DNA of 64,000 nt from Auanema rhodensis (Eukaryota; Nematoda; Chromadorea; Rhabditida; Rhabditidae): the NCBI GenBank assembly GCA_964057225.1, contig OZ059895.1, positions 310,001 to 374,000 of the forward strand, given 5' to 3'. A program made the translations under genes and the position numbers. The notes beneath the pieces were generated by a model. The model saw nothing but the letters and a program-made list of their open reading frames with translations. It was not told the origin of the DNA and did no database searches. Below are positions 55,201 through 64,000 of this stretch, piece by piece; position 1 is the stretch's first letter; each line of letters starts with the position of its first letter.

Positions 55201-55358
55201 CTGCGTCGATCTGTGTTATCAGATTTGCGCTAGCTTAAAAATGCACCGAGATATCAACTGATATAAGTTCACACTTATATCCTCGATTTTCACCCTGAAG
55301 AATTAATTTTTTCGTTGAATAACATTGTCCATCGTCTTTGCCTTAAAAAAAGGAATCT
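49262..55358 (-). repeat. Palindrome 1, right arm (6.1 kb)
   Basis: Inverted copy of 42896-49017. It is 25 bp shorter because the unit mirroring 47853 lacks the internal duplication (about 50297-50330), while three other 376-bp units keep it (near 51361, 51745 and 52118). Other arm differences: gcggacttttaag near 54836 where the left arm has tgagcat, no counterpart of gttcatatc or of ttgagg (46820), and cttaaaagaagg near 51809. The arms are therefore not a perfect mirror. Confidence 0.92.
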
Positions 55359-55368
55359 TTCGAAAAAT

Positions 55369-55599
55369 TTCAAAATATTTTAGCAAAAAGTAGATGTTTT
55401 TAGATTCCATTTTTCAAGGCAAAGACGATAGGCAATGTTATTCAACGAAAAAATCGAATGCACTATACTACATTGAGAAACGCTTGATACAAAAATTAGT
55501 TATGATTGTTTGAAAAATGATGCATTAGTGTATGTTGAGTTTCCATGTACACTCAACATTGCTTCCAAAAACATTTTGACAAAAATTTTTTCGAAAAAT
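55369..55599 (+). repeat. 231-bp truncated monomer at the second orientation switch
   Basis: Orientation returns to plus at 55358, where ggaatct (minus) meets ttcgaaaa (plus) sharing at most one T. The first plus unit starts with ttcaaaatat, the rare form of 38651 and 42161. It jumps from gaaaaaat to atcgaatgc near 55453, losing 120 bp of the monomer with a shared 'at'. Its right part has attgag/gattg like the unit after 42161, so the loss relative to that locus may be 471 bp. The hairpin at 462-483 and the dyad at 502-550 are removed in this unit. Confidence 0.88.
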
Positions 55600-57999
55600 T
55601 TCAAAATAATTTAGCAAAAAGTAGGTGTTTTTAGATTCCTTTTTTTAAGGCAAAGACGATGGACAATGTTATTCAACGAAAAAATTAATTCTTCAGGGTG
55701 AAAATCGAGGATATAAGTGTGAACTTATATCAGTTGATATCTCGGTGCATTTTTAAGCTAGCGCAAATCTGATAACACAGATCGACGCAGCTTAAAAATC
55801 CGCATCGAATGCACTATACTACATCAAGAAACGCTTGATACAAAAATTAGTTATGATCGTTTGAAAAATGATGCATTAGTGTATGTTGAGTTTCCATGTA
55901 CACTCAACATTGCTTCCAAAAACATTTTGACAAAAATTTTTTCGAAAAATTTCAAAATAATTTAGCAAAAAGTAGATGTTTTTAGATTCCATTTTTCAAG
56001 GCAAAGACGATAGGCAATGTTATTCAACGAAAAAATTAATTCTTCAGGGTGAAAATCGAGGATATAAGTGTGAACTTATATCAGTTGATATCTCGGTGCA
56101 TTTTTAAGCTAGCGCAAATCTGATAACACAGATCGACGCAGCTTAAAAATGAGCATCGAATGCACTATACTACATTGAGAAACGCTTGATACAAAAATTA
56201 GTTATGATCGTTTGAAAAATGATGCATTAGTGTATGTTGAGTTTCCATGTACACACAACATTGCTTCCAAAAACATTTTGACAAAAACTTTTTCGAAAAA
56301 TTTCAAAATAATTTAGCAAAAAGTAGATGTTTTTAGATTCTTTTTTTTAAGGCAAAGACGATGGACAATGTTATTCAACGAAAAAATTAATTCTTCAGGG
56401 TGAAAATCGAGGATATAAGTGTGAACTTATATCAGTTGATATCTCGGTGCATTTTTAAGCTAGCGCAAATCTGATAACACAGATCGACGCAGCTTAAAAA
56501 TCCGCATCGAATGCACTATACTACATTGAGAAACGCTTGATACAAAAATTAGTTATGATTGTTTGAAAAATGATGCATTAGTGTATGTTGAGTTTCCATG
56601 TACACTCAACATTGCTTCCAAAAACATTTTGACAAAAATTTTTTCGAAAAATTTCAAAATAATTTAGCAAAAAGTAGATGTTTTTAGATTACATTTTTCA
56701 AGGCAAAGACGATAGGCAATGTTATTCAACGAAAAAATTAATTCTTCAGGGTGAAAATCGAGGATATAAGTGTGAACTTATATCAGTTGATATCTCGGTG
56801 CATTTTTAAGCTAGCGCAAATCTGATAACACAGATCGACGCAGCTTAAAAGTCCGCATCGAATGCACTATACTACATTGAGAAACGCTTGATACAAAAAT
56901 TAGTTATGATTGTTTGAAAAATGATGCATTAGTGTATGTTGAGTTTCCATGTACACTCAACATTGCTTCCAAAAACATTTTGACAAAAATTTTTTCGAAA
57001 AATTTCAAAATAATTTAGCAAAAAGTAGATGTTTTTAGATTCCTTTTTTTAAGGCAAAGACGATGGACAATGTTATTCAACGAAAAAATTAATTCTTCAG
57101 GGTGAAAATCGAGGATATAAGTGTGAACTTATATCAGTTGATATCTCGGTGCATTTTTAAGCTAGCGCAAATCTGATAACACAGATCGACGCAGCTTAAA
57201 AATCCGCATCGAATGCACTATACTACATCAAGAAACGCTTGATACAAAAATTAGTTATGATCGTTTGAAAAATGATGCATTAGTGTATGTTGAGTTTCCA
57301 TGTACACTCAACATTGCTTCCAAAAACATTTTGACAAAAATTTTTTCGAAAAATTTCAAAATAATTTAGCAAAAAGTAGATGTTTTTAGATTCCATTTTT
57401 CAAGGCAAAGACGATAGGCAATGTTATTCAACGAAAAAATTAATTCTTCAGGGTGAAAATCGAGGATATAAGTGTGAACTTATATCAGTTGATATCTCGG
57501 TGCATTTTTAAGCTAGCGCAAATCTGATAACACAGATCGACGCAGCTTAAAAATGAGCATCGAATGCACTATACTACATTGAGAAACGCTTGATACAAAA
57601 ATTAGTTATGATCGTTTGAAAAATGATGCATTAGTGTATGTTGAGTTTCCATGTACACACAACATTGCTTCCAAAAACATTTTGACAAAAACTTTTTCGA
57701 AAAATTTCAAAATAATTTAGCAAAAAGTAGATGTTTTTAGATTCTTTTTTTTAAGGCAAAGACGATGGACAATGTTATTCAACGAAAAAATTAATTCTTC
57801 AGGGTGAAAATCGAGGATATAAGTGTGAACTTATATCAGTTGATATCTCGGTGCATTTTTAAGCTAGCGCAAATCTGATAACACAGATCGACGCAGCTTA
57901 AAAATCCGCATCGAATGCACTATACTACATTGAGAAACGCTTGATACAAAAATTAGTTATGATTGTTTGAAAAATGATGCATTAGTGTATGTTGAGTTT
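55457..57999 (+). repeat. Direct copy of 42720-45262
   Basis: Offset is a constant 12737 bp: gtaggtg unit 55600 with 42863, tgag 56150 with 43413. The order of types (gtaggtg/catcaag, tgagcat/acacac, long T-run, gattacat/aaaagtccgc, ccttttttta/catcaag, tgagcat, long T-run) is the same. It differs in ttgatatc where 44050 has ttcatatc. With the left and right arms of palindrome 1, this sequence is present three times within 16 kb. Confidence 0.85.
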
Positions 58000-58027
58000 A
58001 AATGATGCATTAGTGTATGTTGAGTTT
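57972..58027 (+). repeat. 28-bp tandem duplication at a subfamily boundary
   Basis: The 28 bases at 57972-57999 (aaatgatg to gagttt) are repeated at 58000-58027. Units to the left are subfamily D; units to the right are subfamily H. The point 58000 is also where the mirror symmetry of palindrome 2 begins. It is therefore better read as a join between two array segments than as simple slippage. Confidence 0.85.
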
Positions 58028-60144
58028 CCATGTACACTCAACATTGCTTCCAAAAACATTTTGACAAAAATTTTTTCGAAACATTTCAAAATAATTTAGC
58101 AAAAAGTAGATGTTTTTAGATTCCTTTTTTCAAGGCAAAGACGATAGACAATGTTATTCAACGAAAAAATTAATTCTTCAGGGAGAAAATCGAGGATATA
58201 AGTGTGAACTTATATCAGTTGATATCTCGGTGCATTTTTAAGCTAGCGCAAATCTGATAACACAAATCGACGCAGCTTAAAAATCCGCATCGAATGCACT
58301 ATACTACATTGAGAAACGCTTATTACAAAAATTAGTTATGATCGTTTGAAAAATGATGCATTAGTGTATGTTGAGTTTCCATGTACACTCAACATTGCTT
58401 CCAAAAACATTTTGACAAAAATTTTTTCGAAAAATTTCAAAATAATTTAGCAAAAAGTAGATGTTTTTAGATTTCATTTTTCAAGGCAAAGACGATAGAC
58501 AATGTTATTCAACGAAAAAATTAATTCTTCAGGGTGAAAATCGAGGATATAAGTGTGAACTTATATCAGTTGATATCTCGGTGCATTTTTAAGCTAGCGC
58601 AAATCTGATAACACAGATCGACGCAGCTTAAAAATCCGCATCGAATGCACTATACTACATTGAGAAACGCTTAATACAAAAATTAGTTATGATCGTTTGA
58701 AAAATGATGCATTAGTGTATGTTGAGTTTCCATGTACACTCAACATTGCTTCCAAAAACATTTTGACAAAAATTTTTTCGAAAAATTTCAAAATAATTTA
58801 GCAAAAAGTAGATGTTTTTAGATTTCATTTTTCAAGGCAAAGACGATAGACAATGTTATTCAACAAAAAAATTAATTCTTCAGGGTGAAAATCGAGGATA
58901 TAAGTGTGAACTTATATCAGTTGATATCTCGGTGCATTTTTAAGCTACCGCAAATCTGATAACACAGATCGACGCAGCTTAAAAATCCGCATCGAATGCA
59001 CTATACTACATTGAGAAACGCTTAATACAAAAATTAGTTATGATCGTTTGAAAAATGATGCATTAGTGTATGTTGAGTTTCCATGTACACTCAACATTGC
59101 TTCCAAAAACATTTTGACAAAAATTTTTTCGAAAAATTTCAAAATAATTTAGCAAAAAGTAGATGTTTTTAGATTTCATTTTTCAAGGCAAAGACGATAG
59201 ACAATGTTATTCAACGAAAAAATTAATTCTTCAGGGTGAAAATCGAGGATATAAGTGTGAACTTATATCAGTTGATATCTCGGTGCATTTTTAAGCTAGC
59301 GCAAATCTGATAACACAGATTGACGCAGCTTAAAAATCCGCATCGAGTGCACTATACTACATTGAGAAACGCTTAATACAAAAATTAGTTTTGATCGTTT
59401 GAAAAATGATGCATTAGTGTATGTTGAGTTTCCATGTACACTCAACATTGCTTCCAAAAACATTTTGACAAAAATTTTTTCGAAAAATTTCAAAATAATT
59501 TAGCAAAAAGTAGATGTTTTTAGATTCCATTTTTCAAAGCAAAGACGATGGACAATGTTATTCAACGAAAAAATTAATTCTTCAGGGTGAAAATCGAGGA
59601 TATAAGTGTGAACTTATATCAGTTGATATCTCGGTGCCTTTTTAAGCTAGCGCAAATCTGATAACACAGATTGACGCAGCTTAAAAATCCGCATCGAGTG
59701 CACTATACTACATTGAGAAACGCTTAATACAAAAATTAGTTCTGATCGTTTGAAAAATGATGCATTAGTGTATGTTGAGTTTCCATGTACACTCAACATT
59801 GCTTCCAAAAACATTTTGACAAAAATTTTTTCGAAAAATTTCAAAATAATTTAGCAAAAAGTAGATGTTTTTAGATTCCATTTTTCAAAGCAAAGACGAT
59901 GGACAATGTTATTCAACGAAAAAATTAATTCTTCAGGGTGAAAATCGAGGATATAAGTGTGAACTTATATCAGTTGATATCTCGGTGCATTTTTAAGCTA
60001 GCGCAAATCTGATAACACAGATCGACGCAGCTTAAAAATCCGCATCGAATGCACTATACTACATTGAGAAACGCTTAATACAAAAATTAGTTATGATCGT
60101 TTGAAAAATGATGCATTAGTGTATGTTGAGTTTCCATGTACACT
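58000..60144 (+). repeat. Palindrome 2, left arm (2.1 kb), subfamily H
   Basis: Units with gcttaatacaaaa, gatagac and gatttcattt, unlike the preceding array. Every private change mirrors in 60204-62348 with coordinates summing to 120348: cagggaga near 58182, aaatcg near 58265, gcttattac near 58319, caacaaaa near 58862, gctaccgc near 58946, gtgccttt near 59635. I noticed one substitution between arms: gttctgatcg near 59740 against cgatcaaaac near 60600. Confidence 0.92.
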
Positions 60145-60203
60145 CAACATTGCTTCCAAAAACATTTTGACAAAAATTTTTTCGAAACATTTCAAAATAG
60201 TTT
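60145..60203 (+). repeat. Palindrome 2 spacer (59 bp)
   Basis: Plus-strand monomer sequence with no mirror partner, ending in ttcaaaatagttta. The minus arm begins at agtgtacatgg. The two bases 'ag' at 60204-60205 fit both sides, so the join has 2 bp of shared sequence. The short spacer makes hairpin or cruciform extrusion physically plausible. Confidence 0.88.
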
Positions 60204-62348
60204 AGTGTACATGGAAACTCAACATACACTAATGCATCATTTTTCAAACGATCATAACTAATTTTTGTATTAAGCGTTTCTCAATGTAGTATAGTGCATT
60301 CGATGCGGATTTTTAAGCTGCGTCGATCTGTGTTATCAGATTTGCGCTAGCTTAAAAATGCACCGAGATATCAACTGATATAAGTTCACACTTATATCCT
60401 CGATTTTCACCCTGAAGAATTAATTTTTTCGTTGAATAACATTGTCCATCGTCTTTGCTTTGAAAAATGGAATCTAAAAACATCTACTTTTTGCTAAATT
60501 ATTTTGAAATTTTTCGAAAAAATTTTTGTCAAAATGTTTTTGGAAGCAATGTTGAGTGTACATGGAAACTCAACATACACTAATGCATCATTTTTCAAAC
60601 GATCAAAACTAATTTTTGTATTAAGCGTTTCTCAATGTAGTATAGTGCACTCGATGCGGATTTTTAAGCTGCGTCAATCTGTGTTATCAGATTTGCGCTA
60701 GCTTAAAAAGGCACCGAGATATCAACTGATATAAGTTCACACTTATATCCTCGATTTTCACCCTGAAGAATTAATTTTTTCGTTGAATAACATTGTCCAT
60801 CGTCTTTGCTTTGAAAAATGGAATCTAAAAACATCTACTTTTTGCTAAATTATTTTGAAATTTTTCGAAAAAATTTTTGTCAAAATGTTTTTGGAAGCAA
60901 TGTTGAGTGTACATGGAAACTCAACATACACTAATGCATCATTTTTCAAACGATCAAAACTAATTTTTGTATTAAGCGTTTCTCAATGTAGTATAGTGCA
61001 CTCGATGCGGATTTTTAAGCTGCGTCAATCTGTGTTATCAGATTTGCGCTAGCTTAAAAATGCACCGAGATATCAACTGATATAAGTTCACACTTATATC
61101 CTCGATTTTCACCCTGAAGAATTAATTTTTTCGTTGAATAACATTGTCTATCGTCTTTGCCTTGAAAAATGAAATCTAAAAACATCTACTTTTTGCTAAA
61201 TTATTTTGAAATTTTTCGAAAAAATTTTTGTCAAAATGTTTTTGGAAGCAATGTTGAGTGTACATGGAAACTCAACATACACTAATGCATCATTTTTCAA
61301 ACGATCATAACTAATTTTTGTATTAAGCGTTTCTCAATGTAGTATAGTGCATTCGATGCGGATTTTTAAGCTGCGTCGATCTGTGTTATCAGATTTGCGG
61401 TAGCTTAAAAATGCACCGAGATATCAACTGATATAAGTTCACACTTATATCCTCGATTTTCACCCTGAAGAATTAATTTTTTTGTTGAATAACATTGTCT
61501 ATCGTCTTTGCCTTGAAAAATGAAATCTAAAAACATCTACTTTTTGCTAAATTATTTTGAAATTTTTCGAAAAAATTTTTGTCAAAATGTTTTTGGAAGC
61601 AATGTTGAGTGTACATGGAAACTCAACATACACTAATGCATCATTTTTCAAACGATCATAACTAATTTTTGTATTAAGCGTTTCTCAATGTAGTATAGTG
61701 CATTCGATGCGGATTTTTAAGCTGCGTCGATCTGTGTTATCAGATTTGCGCTAGCTTAAAAATGCACCGAGATATCAACTGATATAAGTTCACACTTATA
61801 TCCTCGATTTTCACCCTGAAGAATTAATTTTTTCGTTGAATAACATTGTCTATCGTCTTTGCCTTGAAAAATGAAATCTAAAAACATCTACTTTTTGCTA
61901 AATTATTTTGAAATTTTTCGAAAAAATTTTTGTCAAAATGTTTTTGGAAGCAATGTTGAGTGTACATGGAAACTCAACATACACTAATGCATCATTTTTC
62001 AAACGATCATAACTAATTTTTGTAATAAGCGTTTCTCAATGTAGTATAGTGCATTCGATGCGGATTTTTAAGCTGCGTCGATTTGTGTTATCAGATTTGC
62101 GCTAGCTTAAAAATGCACCGAGATATCAACTGATATAAGTTCACACTTATATCCTCGATTTTCTCCCTGAAGAATTAATTTTTTCGTTGAATAACATTGT
62201 CTATCGTCTTTGCCTTGAAAAAAGGAATCTAAAAACATCTACTTTTTGCTAAATTATTTTGAAATGTTTCGAAAAAATTTTTGTCAAAATGTTTTTGGAA
62301 GCAATGTTGAGTGTACATGGAAACTCAACATACACTAATGCATCATTT
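60204..62348 (-). repeat. Palindrome 2, right arm (2.1 kb)
   Basis: Reverse complement of 58000-60144 with the marks listed there: ggcacc near 60710, gcggtagc near 61397, ttttttgttg near 61478, tgtaataagcg near 62022, tctccctg near 62163, gaaatgtttcg near 62262. Symmetry stops at 62348, while array sequence of the same subfamily continues without a break. The right arm is therefore probably the parental array, and 58000-60144 the fold-back copy. Confidence 0.9.
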
Positions 62349-64000
62349 TTCAAACGATCATAACTAATTTGTGTATTAAGCGTTTCTCGATGTAGTATAG
62401 TGCATTCGATGCGGATTTTTAAGCTGCGTCGATCTGTGTTATCAGATTTGCGCTAGCTTAAAAATGCACCGAGATATCAACTGATATAAGTTCACACTTA
62501 TATCCTCGATTTTCACCCTGAAGAATTAATTTTTTCGTTGAATAACATTGTCTATCGTCTTTGCCTTGAAAAATGGAATCTAAAAACATCTACTTTTTGC
62601 TAAATTATTTTGAAATTTTTCGAAAAAATCTTTGTCAAAATGTTTTTGGAAGCAATGTTGAGTGTACATGGAAACTCAACATACACTAATGCATCATTTT
62701 TCAAACGATCATAACTAATTTTTGTATTAAGCGTTTCTCAATGTAGTATAGTGCATTCGATGCGGATTTTTAAGCTGCGTCGATTTGTGTTATCAGATTT
62801 GCGCTAGCTTAAAAATGCACCGAGATATCAACTGATATAAGTTCACACTTATATCCTCGATTTTCACCCTGAAGAATTAATTTTTTCGTTGAATAACATT
62901 GTCCATCGTCTTTGCCTTGAAAAAACGAATCTAAAAACATCTACTTTTTGCTAAACTATTTTGAAATTTTTCGAAAAAATTTTTGTCAAAATGTTTTTGG
63001 AAGCAATGTTGAGTGTACATGGTAACTCAACATACACTAATGCATCAGTTTTCAAACGATCATAACTAATTTTTGTATTAAGCGTTTCTCAATGTAGTAT
63101 AGTGCATTCGATGCGGATTTTTAAGCTGCGTCGATCTGTGTTATCAGATTTGCGCTAGCTTAAAAATGCACCGAGATATCAACTGATATAAGTTCACACT
63201 TATATCCTCGATTTTCACCCTGAAGAATTAATTTTTTTGTTGAATAACATTGTCTATCGTCTTTGCCTTGAAAAATGAAATCTAAAAACATCTACTTTTT
63301 GCTAAATTATTTTGAAATTTTTCGAAAAAATTTTTGTCAAAATGTTTTTGGAAGCAATGTTGAGTGTACATGGAAACTCAACATACACTAATGCATCATT
63401 TTTCAAACGATCATAACTAATTTTTGTATTGAGCGTTTCTCAATGTAGTATAGTGCATTCGATGCGGATTTTTAAGCTGCGTCGATTTGTGTTATCAGAT
63501 TTGCGCTAGCTTAAAAATGCACCGAGATATCAACTGATATAAGTTCACACTTATATCCTCGATTTTCTCCCTGAAGAATTAATTTTTTCGTTGAATAACA
63601 TTGTCCATCGTCTTTGCCTTGAAAAAAGGAATCTAAAAACATCTACTTTTTGCTAAATTATTCTGAAATGTTTCGAAAAAATTTTTGTCAAAATGTTTTT
63701 GGAAGCAATGTTGAGTGTACATGGAAACTCAACATACACTAATGCATCATTTTTCAAACGATCATAACTAATTTGTGTATTAAGCGTTTCTCAATGTAGT
63801 ATAGTGCATTCGATGCGGATTTTTAAGCTGCGTCGATCTGTGTTATCAAATTTGCGCTAGCTTAAAAATGCACCGAGATATCAACTGATATAAGTTCACA
63901 CTTATATCCTCGATTTTCACCCTGAAGAATTAATTTTTTCGTTGAATAACATTGTCTATCGTCTTTGCCTTGAAAAATGGAATCTAAAAACATCTATTTT
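62349..64000 (-). repeat. Subfamily H array in minus orientation, running off the window
   Basis: Continues the 351-bp period. tctccctg (62163 and 63567), gaaatgtttcg (62262 and 63666) and aatttgtgtat (62368 and 63772) recur at 1404 bp, showing a tetramer higher-order repeat that overlaps the arm of palindrome 2. Private changes include ggtaactc near 63021 and atcagttttc near 63045. The last unit is cut by the window end at catctatttt. Confidence 0.9.

Noticed and set aside
49018-55358. Palindrome 1 as a pure assembly artefact
   Set aside because: Not excluded, but the arms differ by a 25-bp block and several substitutions, which a simple mirrored read would not show. Palindrome 2 remains more open to this doubt.
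59296-59493. 65-codon open frame, also at 59647-59844, 60504-60701 and 60855-61052
   Set aside because: Exists only where cgatcataac reads cgatcaaaac or cgatcagaac, removing one stop; the copies are mirror images across palindrome 2. No sign of coding selection.
1-64000. CRISPR-like regular repeats
   Set aside because: The repeat unit is 351 bp with no unique spacers; it is a tandem satellite.
1-64000. Drosophila 1.688-type (about 359 bp) or beetle (about 360 bp) satellite families
   Set aside because: Similar length and AT-richness, but I see no convincing sequence match from memory. A database search would be needed to assign a family.
1-64000. Transposon or terminal repeat origin of the monomer
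   Set aside because: No transposase frame, target-site duplication or element end is visible. The dyads are internal and short.

Overview
The whole 64-kb window is satellite DNA. I found no gene, tRNA, rRNA, transposon or CRISPR array. It is a continuous head-to-tail array of about 180 copies of one AT-rich monomer of 351 bp. Monomer starts in the first copies are at 1, 352, 703 and 1054. Such an array points to a eukaryotic nuclear genome, in a pericentromeric, centromeric, subtelomeric, sex-chromosome or B-chromosome block. The style (AT-rich, A-tracts, about two nucleosomes long) is common in arthropods, but I do not recognise the family and cannot name the species. The few open frames (65-70 codons) appear only where a point change or 1-base insertion in a monomer removes a stop codon; I reject them as genes.

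Layout by orientation: plus 1-49017; minus 49018-55358; plus 55359-60203; minus 60204-64000. By subfamily: (A) 1-21000, 351-bp monomers in nested higher-order repeats (trimer 1053 bp, pentamer 1755 bp, 15-mer 5250 bp) marked by four 336-bp monomers with the same 15-bp deletion. (B) 21001-22404, a 702-bp dimer. (C) 22405-35843, 351-bp units mixed with 376-bp units that carry a 25-bp internal duplication, with a 3660-bp higher-order period. (D) 35844-45670, mostly 351-bp units with a 3510-bp (10-mer) period. (E) 45671-49017, a short return of 376-bp units, partly a copy of 34.4-36.9 kb lying 12386 bp away. (F) 49018-55358, an inverted copy of 42.9-49.0 kb. (G) 55359-57999, a direct copy of 42.7-45.3 kb at an offset of 12737 bp, starting with a 231-bp truncated monomer. 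(H) 58000-64000, a distinct subfamily forming a near-perfect palindrome centred at 60174.

Two large inverted duplications stand out. The first has 6.1-kb arms (42896-49017 and 49262-55358) around a 244-bp spacer. The second has 2.1-kb arms (58000-60144 and 60204-62348) around a 59-bp spacer. Breakpoints show 0-2 bp of shared sequence, which suggests fold-back, template-switch or end-joining events inside the array followed by unequal exchange.

Inside each monomer are conserved dyads. One is a perfect 9-bp hairpin with a GTGA loop, and another is a nested 49-bp stem. They lie in the least variable part of the monomer, while variation is concentrated in two short zones. This is the best candidate for function in the window (protein binding, or structure in a satellite transcript), but that is inference.
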